Part shown: positions 25,791 through 34,160 of the stretch, piece by piece
Layout: each line of letters starts with the position of its first letter
Numbering within the stretch: position 1 is the stretch's first letter
From: DATAAZ01 sp036259875
GTDB taxonomy: Bacteria > Actinomycetota > Thermoleophilia > Gaiellales > Gaiellaceae
Direction of reading: 5' to 3'
DNA length: 64,000 nucleotides
NCBI GenBank assembly: GCA_036259875.1
Contig: DATAAZ010000024.1
Location: 8,053-72,052 of the forward strand
Made by a program: the position numbers and the translations under genes
Notes under the pieces: model-generated
Database searches by the model: none
What the model was told of the DNA's origin: nothing
Seen by the model: only the letters and a program-made list of their open reading frames with translations

Positions 25791-27272
25791 TCAGCGCGAG
25801 AGCACCGGCGAGAGCGCCTCGATCACGTCGCGGGCGATCATCCCCGCCCAACCATGGCGCTTCGCGGCCTCCCCCGCCGCAGCGCCTCCGGCGGCCGCCG
25901 CTGCAGCGGCGGCTCGCTGCGGATCCATTCCCTTGGCGAGGAAGGCGGCCACGATACCGGTGAGGACGTCGCCCGTCCCCGCGCTCGCGAGACCCGGGTT
26001 GCCGAGGTCGCAGACGAGAACGCCGCGCCCGGGCGCGGCGACGAGCGTGTCGGCGCCCTTGAGGAGGACGACCGCTCCGACGTCGTCGGTCGCCTCCTGG
26101 ACGGCGTCGAGCCGATTCGCGTCGACCCACGCAGATTCCTTGCCGAGCAGGCGGCTGAGCTCGCCCGAATGCGGGGTGAGAACCGTCGCCGCGTCGCGCG
26201 AGAAGACCCACTCGGGCGAGCCAGCCAGCGCCCAGAGAGCGTCCCCGTCGAGCACGACCGGCAACTCGAGCCGCTCGAGTAGCGCGCGGACAAGCGCCCG
26301 CGTCTCGTCGCTCCGGCCGAGGCCCGGCCCGAGTGCGACGGCGTCCGCCCGCTCGGCGACCTCGAGGACGACGTCGGCCGCGGCCGCGACGAGGCGCCCG
26401 TTCGCGTCGGCCGGGCCGGGCGTCGTCGTCACCTCGACGAAGCGCTGCGCGAACGCGCTCGCGAGCGATTCGGGGACGACGGCGCGCGCGTAGCCCGCGC
26501 CGGCGCGCATCGCCGCCTCGGCGGCGAGCGCGGGGGCGCCCGTGAGGCCGGCCGACCCGCCGACCACGACGACGTAGCCGGCGCTGTACTTGTTGTCGCG
26601 CGGACCGCGCCGCGGGACGAGCTGCAGGATCTGCGGCGTCACGCGACCATGGCGCGTCTCGCCGGCCGCGAGGGCGATGTCCGCGACTTCCACGTCGCCG
26701 GCGAGGAAGCGGCCCGGGCCGACGACGAGCCCCAGCTTCCGCCCGTGGAAGGTGACCGTGAGGTCGGCCTCGACTGCGGCGCCGGCCACCTTCCCGGTCG
26801 ACGCGTCGACCCCGGACGGGACGTCGACGGCGACGATCGGGACGCCGAGGCCGTTCAGCGCCTCGATCTGCGCCGCTGCGCCGCGCCGCGGGCGACCCGA
26901 GAACCCCGTCCCGAAGAGCGCGTCGACCGCGACGTCGGCGCCGCCCGGAACCTCCGGGAACGCGACGCCGGCCTCGCGCGCGCGCCGCAGGTTCGCCGCC
27001 GCGTCACCGTGGAACTTCTCCTCGGGCCGCGTGAGGATGACCTCGACGCGGCGCCCCTCCTCGTGGAGCCGTCGCGCGACGACGAGCCCGTCGCCGCCGT
27101 TCGAGCCGGCGCCGCACCAAACTGCGAAGTGGCGCGCGTCCGCGTAGCGAGCGAGCACCGCGGCGGCGGTCGCCCCGCCCGCGCGCTCCATGAGCTCGAG
27201 CGTCGGCCCCTCGTACGCCTCCTCCGCGGCGCGCATCTCGGCGGCCGTATAGAGAGGCTCCCACCACGCCAC
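25791..27272 (-). CDS. nnr: bifunctional NAD(P)HX epimerase / ADP-dependent dehydratase
   Basis: A 493-residue fusion that repairs damaged nicotinamide cofactors. The N-terminal YjeF_N epimerase (1-210) has EAYEGPTLELMERAG, CGAGSNGGDGLVVARRL and VDVPSGVDASTG. The C-terminal ribokinase-like dehydratase has YVVVVGGSAGLTGAPALAA, LGPGLGR, VLTPHSGELSRLLG, LLKGADTLVA and GNPGLASAGTGDVLTG. GTG 27272 gives the usual short N-terminus. It follows acpS in the same direction, the conserved actinobacterial acpS-nnr-alr neighbourhood, here interrupted by the dehydrogenase. Confidence 0.93.
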   Translation of the reverse strand: MAWWEPLYTAAEMRAAEEAYEGPTLELMERAGGATAAAVLARYADARHFAVWCGAGSNGGDGLVVARRLHEEGRRVEVILTRPEEKFHGDAAANLRRAREAGVAFPEVPGGADVAVDALFGTGFSGRPRRGAAAQIEALNGLGVPIVAVDVPSGVDASTGKVAGAAVEADLTVTFHGRKLGLVVGPGRFLAGDVEVADIALAAGETRHGRVTPQILQLVPRRGPRDNKYSAGYVVVVGGSAGLTGAPALAAEAAMRAGAGYARAVVPESLASAFAQRFVEVTTTPGPADANGRLVAAAADVVLEVAERADAVALGPGLGRSDETRALVRALLERLELPVVLDGDALWALAGSPEWVFSRDAATVLTPHSGELSRLLGKESAWVDANRLDAVQEATDDVGAVVLLKGADTLVAAPGRGVLVCDLGNPGLASAGTGDVLTGIVAAFLAKGMDPQRAAAAAAAAGGAAAGEAAKRHGWAGMIARDVIEALSPVLSR

Positions 27273-27304
27273 TCCCCGACCCCCGGGCCCGAGGTCGAGC
27301 GCCG

Positions 27305-27664
27305 TCAACCGTCGTCGGAGACGACGCAGATCGCCGCGGCGAGCTCGCGCGAGTGCGTCATCGAGAGATCGATCCGGCCGGCGCCCACGCGCTCCGCCCA
27401 CGCCTTCGTGGAGCCGGCGAGGCTTACGCCCGGCTTGGGCCGCCCGGCGATCTCGATCTCGCGCCAGGTGAAGCGAACGCCGCAGCCGAGCGCCTTCCCG
27501 ATCGCCTCCTTGCCGGCGAACCGCGCGGCGTAGTGCTGCGCCGGGTTCGCGCGCGAGTCGCAATAGGCACGCTCGACGTCCGTGAAGACGCGTTCGCGAA
27601 AGCCGTCGCGGGCAAGGGCGCGCTCGATGCGGCCGATCTCGATCAGGTCGACGCCGATCTTCAT
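27305..27664 (-). CDS. acpS: holo-[acyl-carrier-protein] synthase
   Basis: A 119-residue phosphopantetheinyl transferase that activates ACP. MKIGVDLIEIGRIE holds the Mg-binding Asp, and ARFAGKEAIGKALG holds the conserved Glu and Lys. It ends with LSMTHSRELAAAICVV. The length is normal for AcpS. ATG 27664 overlaps the HAD gene stop (ATGA), so it is translationally coupled to it. Confidence 0.95.
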   Translation of the reverse strand: MKIGVDLIEIGRIERALARDGFRERVFTDVERAYCDSRANPAQHYAARFAGKEAIGKALGCGVRFTWREIEIAGRPKPGVSLAGSTKAWAERVGAGRIDLSMTHSRELAAAICVVSDDG

Positions 27665-28437
27665 CGCTCGGCGAGGAAGTCTGGCAGGTCGGCGAGCGAG
27701 TCGATCACGCCGTCCGGACGGATCTCCGCAGCCGCGAGCGACTCCTCGCGGAACTTCCCGCTCCGGACGAGGACGCCGCGCATCCCGAGCCGCTTTGCGC
27801 CGCCCACGTCCGACTCGACGTCGTCCCCTATCATCGTCGCCTCCGCCGCCTCCGCCTTGAGCGCGGCGAGCGCTGATTCGAAGTACGCGCGACTCGGCTT
27901 CCCGACCAGCTCGGCCTCGATCCGGGCCGCGTACTCGAGCCCCACGACGACCGCGCCCGAGTCGAGGAGCGGGCCTCGCGCCGTCTGCCACCACCGGTTG
28001 CGGTGAAGGCAGAGGAGTCGCGCGCCCGCTTGGAGCTCGGCGAACGCGGCGGTCAGGCGCGCCCACGCGAACACGCGCTCCGTGTCCTCCGTCTCGTCGG
28101 CACCACCGACCAGGACGGCCTGTGCGTCGGCTTCGACCAGCTCGACGTGGCGGGCGAGATCCTCGTGGATCGCAGGCATCGTGAGCGCGAGAACGCGGGC
28201 ACCGGCGAGCAGGCGGCCGGCCGCGAGCGGCGTCGTCTCGATCTCGTCGTCGTCCACCTCGAACCCCATTCCGCGGAGCTCCGCCGCCAGGCGCCCGCGG
28301 GGCCGTGTCGTGTTGTTCGTGACGAAGCGCAGGCGATGCCCCGCTTCGCGGAGCGCGCGGACCGCATCCGCCGCGCCGTCGATCGGCACGCCCGACACAT
28401 GGAGGACGCCGTCGATGTCGAGCAGAATCGGCGCCAT
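27661..28437 (-). CDS. HAD-superfamily hydrolase, subfamily IIA (NagD/PgP-like)
   Basis: A 258-residue phosphatase with motif I ILLDIDGVLHVSG (Asp nucleophile and acid), motif II FVTNNTTRPR, the C2a-type cap, the lysine of ELVGKPSRAYFESAL, and motif III MIGDDVESDVGGAKRLG. Substrates in this subfamily are small phosphomonoesters such as phosphoglycolate; none can be assigned. ATG 28437 gives the typical short N-terminus. It is divergent from arfB, whose start lies inside this gene's 5' end. Confidence 0.88.
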   Translation of the reverse strand: MAPILLDIDGVLHVSGVPIDGAADAVRALREAGHRLRFVTNNTTRPRGRLAAELRGMGFEVDDDEIETTPLAAGRLLAGARVLALTMPAIHEDLARHVELVEADAQAVLVGGADETEDTERVFAWARLTAAFAELQAGARLLCLHRNRWWQTARGPLLDSGAVVVGLEYAARIEAELVGKPSRAYFESALAALKAEAAEATMIGDDVESDVGGAKRLGMRGVLVRSGKFREESLAAAEIRPDGVIDSLADLPDFLAER

Positions 28438-28852
28438 CACGAAGGAATCTATCCCGGTCACGTCGGCGCTCGCGATCCCGCTCTGGGAGGTCGAGCTGCG
28501 AACCTCGCGCTCGAGCGGGCCGGGCGGCCAGCACGCGCAGAAAACGGAGACCCGGGTCGAGGCCGTGTTCGACGTCGAGGGGTCGAAGACGCTTACGGAG
28601 GCGCAAAAGCGGCGGCTTCGCGAGCGGATCGGCCCGGTCGTCCGGGCCGTCGCGCAGGACGAGCGAAGTCAGGCGCGAAACCGCGAGCTCGCGCTCGAGC
28701 GCCTCGCCGCGGCGCTCGCCGACGGGCTCCGGACTCGGCGGAGGCGCCGCCCGACGAAGCCGACGCGCGCGGCCCGTGACCGCCGCCTCGAAGAGAAGCA
28801 CCACCGCGCGGAGGCGAAGCGCCTGCGCCGGCCGCCGTCCGAGCCGGACTAG
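28415..28852 (+). CDS. arfB: alternative ribosome-rescue factor ArfB-like (GGQ peptidyl-tRNA hydrolase)
   Basis: A 145-residue protein with the release-factor motif SGPGGQHAQKTETRVEAVFDV (GGQ at about residues 36-38) and a basic C-terminal tail (RRRRRPTKPTRAARDRRLEEKHHRAEAKRLRR) like that which enters the mRNA channel in ArfB. It frees peptides from stalled ribosomes. ATG 28415 is the only canonical start before the domain; it overlaps the divergent HAD gene by 23 bp. Confidence 0.88.
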   Translation: MSSRIGAITKESIPVTSALAIPLWEVELRTSRSSGPGGQHAQKTETRVEAVFDVEGSKTLTEAQKRRLRERIGPVVRAVAQDERSQARNRELALERLAAALADGLRTRRRRRPTKPTRAARDRRLEEKHHRAEAKRLRRPPSEPD

Positions 28853-28874
28853 GGTGACGTTCCGGTTCGCACGC

Positions 28875-28905
28875 CGTCCGGGATGCTGGATTGCCCGCCC
28901 GGACG
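28875..28905. terminator. hairpin between convergent arfB and cyclase genes
   Basis: An 8-bp perfect stem (CGTCCGGG 28875-28882 with CCCGGACG 28898-28905) lies in the 89-bp gap between convergent genes. It has no T-run on either side, so it is only a candidate bidirectional terminator. Confidence 0.4.
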
Positions 28906-28941
28906 CTAAGAGGTTCCGCAGCGGCGTCCGTGCGGCACTCG

Positions 28942-29580
28942 TTAGTCGAGCGCAGGGCTGACCGTGAGCGTCATGACCTCGCTCGGCTCCCGCTTTCCTC
29001 TCAGCTGCAGCCGTCTTCGCGGGACGTTTGAATCGAGACCGGCGGCCGCCGCAGCGTCGCTGGTGACGAGGATCTCGCCGGTCTTCGCCTCCGAGGCCAG
29101 GCGAGCCGTCGTGTTCACCGCGTCTCCGAGCGCGGTCAGCTCGGTGCGCGTCCCCGAGCCGACCGCCCCCACCCAGGCCGTCCCGGTATGCACACCAGCG
29201 CCGAGCGGGACCCAGGGGCCATCGGGGTCGAGGTGTCCGGTCGCTTTGAGGAGCGCACGCGCCGCCTCGATCCCGCGAGCAGCGTGCCGCCGACCGCTGA
29301 GCAGCGGAAAGAACATCGCGACCAGCTCGTCGCCGACGAACTTATCGACGACGCCGTCGTATTCGAAGACGGTCGCTCCGGCGGTGTCGTAGAACGCGTC
29401 CATGAGCCGGCGGAAATCAGCCGGGCGCATTCCCTCCGCAAGCGCCGTCGAGCCGCGGACATCGGCGAAGAGCATCGTGACCTCGATCTCGGGACCGCCG
29501 TGGTGGCGCGACATGAACGTGAAGCAGGACGCGCACCAGTTCGGATTCTTCTCGGACGGCCGCTTCCCGATCAGTCGCAT
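28942..29580 (-). CDS. class III adenylate/guanylate cyclase domain protein; N-terminal part shifted by -1
   Basis: From ATG 29580 the frame gives 212 residues: GKRPSEKNPNWCASCF (a probable zinc-knuckle half), then the cyclase domain with metal Asp in TMLFADVRGSTALAE and DKFVGDELVAMFF, and GDAVNTTARLAS. The same frame continues upstream without a start as EHAGRRVFKLIPRDPRCRLCAAPFGG, whose CRLC would complete the cysteine pair, so ATG 29580 is not the true start. The segment before it, LREFLTRGHPK, is in the +1 frame, joined at the heptamer C-CCA-AAG (29673-29679). The gene either uses -1 frameshifting or has an indel. It may be in the glmS transcript (about 100-nt gap). Confidence 0.7.
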   Translation of the reverse strand: MRLIGKRPSEKNPNWCASCFTFMSRHHGGPEIEVTMLFADVRGSTALAEGMRPADFRRLMDAFYDTAGATVFEYDGVVDKFVGDELVAMFFPLLSGRRHAARGIEAARALLKATGHLDPDGPWVPLGAGVHTGTAWVGAVGSGTRTELTALGDAVNTTARLASEAKTGEILVTSDAAAAAGLDSNVPRRRLQLRGKREPSEVMTLTVSPALD

Positions 29581-29672
29581 CAGCGGTGCGCCAGCGCCGC
29601 CGAACGGCGCCGCGCACAGTCGGCAGCGCGGGTCGCGCGGGATGAGCTTGAAGACGCGCCTGCCCGCATGCT

Positions 29673-29679
29673 CTTTGGG
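29673..29679 (-). other. slippery heptamer C-CCA-AAG at the frame change in the cyclase gene
   Basis: On the minus strand the upstream frame reads GGC CAC CCA AAG AGC. A one-base backward slip on CCCAAAG (X-XXY-YYZ form) gives CCC AAA GAG CAT, which enters the cyclase frame exactly where the protein sequence requires it. The upstream frame has no ATG, GTG or TTG; CTG 29705 directly after GAGGAG is the nearest candidate. Confidence 0.5.
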
Positions 29680-29803
29680 TGGCCGCGGGTGAGAAACTCG
29701 CGCAGAACTCCTCGCTTTCCCGGCCGTGCGGCGGGTTCGAGGTCACACCACCTCCACCCGTGAGGGTAGCGCCGCCAAGGAGCGGCGCCGCAATGCCGTG
29801 CGG

Positions 29804-31624
29804 CTACTCGACGGTGACCGTTTTCGCCAGGTTCCGAGGCTGGTCGACGTTCAGGCCGCGCAGCCGTGCGATCCGGTAGGCGAGGAGCTGCAGCGGGACG
29901 ACGGCGAGCGGCGCCTGGATGAACGGGTGCGTGCGGGGCACGTAGATGACGTCGTCGGCGTGGTGCTGGATGTCCTCGTTGCCGTCGGTCGCGATCGCGA
30001 TCACCTCGGCGCCGCGCGCACGAACCTCCTGGATGTTCGAGACGACCTTGTCGTAGACGTGCGAGTCCGTCGCGACGCAAACGACGGGCGTGTTGTCCGT
30101 GAGGAGCGCGATGGGACCGTGCTTCATCTCGCCCGCGGAGTACGCCTCGGTGGGGATGTACGAAATCTCCTTGAGCTTGAGCGCGCCCTCGAGGCAGACC
30201 GGGAGGCCGATGTGCCGGCCCAGGTAGAGGAAGAAGTCCTCGTCGTGGTGCCGCCGGGCGATCTCCTCGATCGGGTGATGCCCGTCGAGGAACGCGCTCA
30301 GTTTCGCCGGGAGCGCGCGCAGTTCGGCGACGAGGGCGGCGATCTCGGCGTCCGTGCGCGTCCCGCGCACCTGCGCAAGTCGGAGCGCGAGGAGGAAGAG
30401 GAGGACGACCTGCGCGGTGAACGTCTTCGTCGCGGCGACCCCCATCTCGAGCCCCGCCCGCGTGTACAGCACGTTGTCCACCTCACGCGTGATCTGCGTC
30501 CCGGGCAGGTTCGTGATCGCGAGCGTTCGCGCCCCGAGCTCGCCGGCCAGGCGCACAGCGTGCACGGTGTCGCGCGTCTCGCCCGACTGCGAGATGCCGA
30601 GCGCGATCGTGCCGTCGGCGACGACCGGGTTTCGGTACAGCCACTCGCTCGCGACATCGAACTCGCAGGGGACGCGCGCCCACTCCTCGACCGCGTAGCG
30701 GCCGACGACGCCGGCGTGGTAGGCGGTCCCGCATGCGAGGATGAGGATCCGCGAGAGGCTCGCCAGGTCTTCGGCGGAGACGCCCGGAAGCACGATCTCG
30801 TCGCCGTCCAGGTGCTCCTCGATCGTTCGCGCGAGCGCCGTCGGCTGCTCGTAGATCTCCTTCAGCATGAAGCTCTCAAAGCCGAGCTTCTCCGCCGCCT
30901 CGTCGTCCCAGTCGATCGCGAGAACCTCACGATGCCGCTCCTCGTTCTCGACCGAGAGGAAGCGCGGGCCCTCGGGAGTGACCGCGACGACCTCGCCATC
31001 CTCGATCAGCTTCACGCGGTTCGTCTCGCGCCGGAACGCCGCGATCGAGGACGCGAGGAACGTCTCGCCGTCTCCGATCCCGACGACGAGCGGGCACTGG
31101 AGACGCGCGCCGACGAGGAGGCCGGGATGCTCACGGTGCGAGACGACGAACGCGAAATGGCCTTCGAGCTGGCGGTAGACCGCCCGCACGGCGTCGACGA
31201 GGTCGCCCCCGTAGTGTCGTTCGAGGAGGTGCGCGACGACCTCCGCGTCGGTCTCGGACGTGAACGCGTGCCCCTCGGCGAGCAGGCTCGCCCTGAGCTC
31301 GCGGAAGTTCTCGACGATGCCGTTCAGGACGATCACGATCTCGCCCGGCGTGCACCCGCCCAGCGGGTGCGCGTTCTCGTACGAGACGCGGCCGTGCGTC
31401 GCCCAGCGCGTGTGGCCGACGCCCGTCGTCGAGCGGGAGCCGTTCGACTCGGCCGCCGCCTTCAGGTTGTCGAGGTTGCCGACCGCGCGGACGACCTCGA
31501 GCCCGCCGTCCTCGAGCAGCCCGAAGCCGGCCGAGTCATAGCCGCGGTACTCGAGTCGCTCCAGGCCCCCGATCAGGAGGGGGCGTGCGTCCCGCGAGCC
31601 GACGTAGCCGATGATGCCGCACAT
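29804..31624 (-). CDS. glmS: glutamine--fructose-6-phosphate aminotransferase (isomerizing)
   Basis: A 606-residue enzyme making glucosamine-6-phosphate from fructose-6-phosphate and glutamine, the entry to peptidoglycan amino sugars. It begins MCGIIGYVGSRDA (Cys2 is the N-terminal nucleophile of the glutaminase domain), contains LEYRGYDSAG, two SIS domains (SQSGETRDT) and ends LARNVDQPRNLAKTVTVE-like, here LNVDQPRNLAKTVTVE. All landmarks and length are normal. It lies 32 nt downstream of glmM on the same strand. No glmS ribozyme core is visible in that short gap. Confidence 0.96.
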   Translation of the reverse strand: MCGIIGYVGSRDARPLLIGGLERLEYRGYDSAGFGLLEDGGLEVVRAVGNLDNLKAAAESNGSRSTTGVGHTRWATHGRVSYENAHPLGGCTPGEIVIVLNGIVENFRELRASLLAEGHAFTSETDAEVVAHLLERHYGGDLVDAVRAVYRQLEGHFAFVVSHREHPGLLVGARLQCPLVVGIGDGETFLASSIAAFRRETNRVKLIEDGEVVAVTPEGPRFLSVENEERHREVLAIDWDDEAAEKLGFESFMLKEIYEQPTALARTIEEHLDGDEIVLPGVSAEDLASLSRILILACGTAYHAGVVGRYAVEEWARVPCEFDVASEWLYRNPVVADGTIALGISQSGETRDTVHAVRLAGELGARTLAITNLPGTQITREVDNVLYTRAGLEMGVAATKTFTAQVVLLFLLALRLAQVRGTRTDAEIAALVAELRALPAKLSAFLDGHHPIEEIARRHHDEDFFLYLGRHIGLPVCLEGALKLKEISYIPTEAYSAGEMKHGPIALLTDNTPVVCVATDSHVYDKVVSNIQEVRARGAEVIAIATDGNEDIQHHADDVIYVPRTHPFIQAPLAVVPLQLLAYRIARLRGLNVDQPRNLAKTVTVE

Positions 31625-31656
31625 TCAACGCCTCCAGAGACACGGAAGCTCGGCGG

Positions 31657-32934
31657 TCAGCCGAGCTTCGTCGCCACGAGCTGGCAGATCCTACCACACA
31701 ATTCCTCCGCTTCCGAGCCCGTCGGGGCTTCGGCGAGCACGCGCAGGACGGGCTCGGTTCCCGACGGGCGAACGAGGACGCGCGCCCGGCCGGCGAGCGC
31801 GCCGTTCAGGCGCCCGACCTCCGCCGCGACGTCCGGGGGGATCTCGTTCGACGCGACCGGGACGTTGGCCTTCACCTGCGGAAGCCGGGGCATCGCCGCT
31901 GCGAGATCGCCGAGGTCGCGGCCCGATTCGACGACCGCCCGCGCGACGAGGAGCGCCGCGACTAGGCCGTCACCCGTCGTGTGGCCGTCCAGGTAGACGA
32001 CGTGGCCCGACTGCTCGCCGCCGAGCCGGCCGCCTTCGCGTCGCAGCGCCGCGAGCACGTAACGATCCCCGACGTCGGTCGTGACGACCCGGACGCCGCG
32101 CTCGTCCATCAACCGGTGGAAGCCGAGGTTCGTCATCGTCGTCACCGCAACGAGGTCGACGCCGAGGTGGAGAGCGAGGATCGCGACGATCTGGTCGCCG
32201 TCCACCTCGCGGCCGGCCGCGTCGACGGCGAGCATCCGGTCGCCGTCTCCGTCGAAGGCAACGCCGAAGTCGGCGCCGGCCGCAATCGTCGTCTTCGAGA
32301 CGAGCCCGAGGGCGCCCGCCCCGCAGCCGACGTTGATGTTCGTCCCGTCCGGGTCGTCACCGATCGCCGTCACGTCCGCGCCGAGGCGGGCGAACGCGGC
32401 CGGCGCGACGTCGCTCATCGCGCCGTTCGCGCAGTCGCAGACGACGCGCAGGCCGGCGAGCGGCACGCCGAAGCGGGCGGTCACGAGCTCGACGTACCGG
32501 TCGCCGAGCTCCTCCGGCTCGGGCCAGCGCTCCTCGACCGAGGCGTCCGCGCCCGGCCCGTCGAGGAGCTCCTCGATCGCCGCCTCGTCGGCGTCCGAGA
32601 GCTTGAAGCCCTCGCGGTCGAAGAACTTGACGCCGTTGTACTCGGGGGGGTTGTGGGAGGCGGAAATGACCGCGCCGCACCCGTCGGCGAGGAGTGGGAC
32701 GGCCGGCGTCGGCAAAATCCCGCCCCAGCGCACCGGAGATCCCCCCGCTGCGAGCCCCGACGAGAGCGCGAGCTCGAGCGCAGCACCCGACGCCCGCGTA
32801 TCGCGCCCGACCAGCACGGGGCAGCCGTCGCTCCAGCCTGCGAAGGCACGTCCGAGCCGCCGGACCAGGTCCTCGGTCAGGTCCTCGCCGAAGATCCCGC
32901 GAACTCCGTCTGTGCCGAAGTATCGGCGCCTCAT
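31657..32934 (-). CDS. glmM: phosphoglucosamine mutase
   Basis: A 425-residue alpha-D-phosphohexomutase interconverting glucosamine-6-P and -1-P. RYFGTDGVRGIFGEDLT opens the protein, the phosphoserine is in ISASHNPPEYNGVKFF (Ser93), the metal loop is FDGDGDRMLAVD, the sugar loop GEQSGHV, and the phosphate loop RPSGTEPVLRV. ATG 32934 is the family start. It lies between rpsI (46-bp gap) and glmS, the usual actinobacterial order. Confidence 0.95.
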   Translation of the reverse strand: MRRRYFGTDGVRGIFGEDLTEDLVRRLGRAFAGWSDGCPVLVGRDTRASGAALELALSSGLAAGGSPVRWGGILPTPAVPLLADGCGAVISASHNPPEYNGVKFFDREGFKLSDADEAAIEELLDGPGADASVEERWPEPEELGDRYVELVTARFGVPLAGLRVVCDCANGAMSDVAPAAFARLGADVTAIGDDPDGTNINVGCGAGALGLVSKTTIAAGADFGVAFDGDGDRMLAVDAAGREVDGDQIVAILALHLGVDLVAVTTMTNLGFHRLMDERGVRVVTTDVGDRYVLAALRREGGRLGGEQSGHVVYLDGHTTGDGLVAALLVARAVVESGRDLGDLAAAMPRLPQVKANVPVASNEIPPDVAAEVGRLNGALAGRARVLVRPSGTEPVLRVLAEAPTGSEAEELCGRICQLVATKLG

Positions 32935-32980
32935 CGTTGCGGGAGTGTAGGGGCCGGGCATCCCCGGCCCGCGGCGGCCG

Positions 32981-33376
32981 CTACCGCTTCGAGTACTGCG
33001 GCGCCTTGCGCGCTTTGTGGAGGCCCGCCTTCTTGCGCTCGACGATCCGTGCATCGCGGGTGAGGAACCCCTCCCGCTTGAGGACGGTTCGCAGCGCGGG
33101 GTCCGCTTCGACGAGCGCCCGCGCGATGCCGTGCCGGAGCGCACCCGCCTGGCCCGTCACCCCGCCGCCGTCGATCCGCGCCCGCACGTCGAAGCGGCCC
33201 TCGACGCCCGCGACGCGAAGCGGCGCCGACGCGGTCGTCCGCTGCGTCGCGCGCGGGAAATACTCCTCGAGCGTCCGCCCGTTGATCCACCAGGCACCGT
33301 CGCCCGGGCGGAGGATCACGCGCGCGACGGAGGTCTTCCGCTTACCGGTGCCGCGATACTGGGCGATCTCGTTCAC
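32981..33376 (-). CDS. rpsI: 30S ribosomal protein S9
   Basis: A 131-residue ribosomal protein: AQYRGTGKRKTSVARV, GRTLEEYF, GGGVTGQAGALRHGIARAL and the invariant basic end GLHKARKAPQYSKR, whose last residues reach the P site. GTG 33376 overlaps the rplM stop (GTGA), so the two proteins are made together. Confidence 0.97.
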   Translation of the reverse strand: MNEIAQYRGTGKRKTSVARVILRPGDGAWWINGRTLEEYFPRATQRTTASAPLRVAGVEGRFDVRARIDGGGVTGQAGALRHGIARALVEADPALRTVLKREGFLTRDARIVERKKAGLHKARKAPQYSKR

Positions 33377-33798
33377 GGGAGCGGCTCCGGCTTCTGCGCC
33401 TCGTGCGGGTGGCCGGGGCCCGCGTACACCTTGAGCTTGGTGATCTGCCGCCGGGCGAGGCGGTTCCGCGGCAGCATCCCCCTCACCGCTTTGCGCACGA
33501 CCTCGGTCGGCCGCCGCTCGAGCTCCTCGCGGAGCGTCCGCGTGCGGAGGCCGCCGGGGTAGCCCGAATGCCGGTGGTAGAGCTTCTCGTCCAGCTTCTT
33601 CCCCGTCACGGCGACCTTCTCGGCGTTGACGACGACCACGAAGTCGCCGGTATCGACGTGCGGCGTGTACTCGGGCTTTTGCTTCCCGCGCAGCGTGTCG
33701 GCGATCCGGGTCGCGAGCCGCCCGAGGGTCTCCCCCTCGGCGTCCACGACGTACCAGCGGCGTTCGACGTCCTCGGCTTTCGCGTTCCAGGTCTTCAT
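33373..33798 (-). CDS. rplM: 50S ribosomal protein L13
   Basis: A 141-residue ribosomal protein: MKTWNAKAEDVERRWYVVDA, LGRLATRIADTLRGK, KLYHRHSGYPGGLR and RGMLPRNRLARRQITKLKVY. ATG 33798 lacks an obvious Shine-Dalgarno; instead an 8-bp hairpin ends 10 nt before it. L13 controls its own operon through the mRNA leader in E. coli, so this hairpin may be regulatory. Confidence 0.97.
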   Translation of the reverse strand: MKTWNAKAEDVERRWYVVDAEGETLGRLATRIADTLRGKQKPEYTPHVDTGDFVVVVNAEKVAVTGKKLDEKLYHRHSGYPGGLRTRTLREELERRPTEVVRKAVRGMLPRNRLARRQITKLKVYAGPGHPHEAQKPEPLP

Positions 33799-33808
33799 GC
33801 GCAGAAAG

Positions 33809-33834
33809 AACGGCGGACTCGGGCGCCCGCCGTT
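33809..33834 (-). promoter_or_regulatory. hairpin in the rplM leader
   Basis: AACGGCGG at 33809-33816 pairs perfectly with CCGCCGTT at 33827-33834 around a 10-nt loop. In the transcript it sits just upstream of the rplM ATG with only TTCTTTCTGCGC between. It could be an L13-type leader element or the terminator of the upstream gene. Confidence 0.35.
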
Positions 33835-33857
33835 TGCCGATGGTACCAGCGCGTTCG

Positions 33858-34160
33858 CTACGCCGTCTGAACGATCTCGAGGCCGACGATTGTCGGGCGC
33901 CCGTCGACTTCCGCCCAGCGGGAGTCGACGGCAATCGCGCCTTCGTCGCCGCTGTAGCGGATCCGCGCGGTGTACGAACCGCCCGACTCCTCGACGGAGA
34001 CGACCTCGGAGCCGGTCAGGGGACGCGGCATCGCCCGCATTACCTCTCCCGCGGCCGCCTTCATGTCTTCGCTCAGGTACGACCCGGCCGTCTCGTAGTC
34101 GCGTTCGACCGTCGCCTGCGCGTGCGTCTCGGCCGCCTCGCGGACCGTGGCCTCATTCAT
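33858..34160 (-). CDS. small protein, possibly NTF2/SnoaL-like; unknown function
   Basis: A 100-residue acidic protein starting MNEATVREAAETHAQATVERDYETAGSYLSEDMKA, a helix pattern like the first part of NTF2-fold proteins, followed by alternating strands (SYTARIRYSGDEGAIAVDSRW, RPTIVGLEIV). No catalytic residues are recognisable. ATG 34160 overlaps the uracil-DNA glycosylase stop by 8 nt, so the two are co-translated after the MFS gene. Confidence 0.6.
   Translation of the reverse strand: MNEATVREAAETHAQATVERDYETAGSYLSEDMKAAAGEVMRAMPRPLTGSEVVSVEESGGSYTARIRYSGDEGAIAVDSRWAEVDGRPTIVGLEIVQTA

Noticed and set aside
32902..32990. glmS-type ribozyme near glmM/glmS
   Set aside because: The gaps around glmM and glmS are 32-46 bp, too short for the ribozyme, and no core motif is visible.
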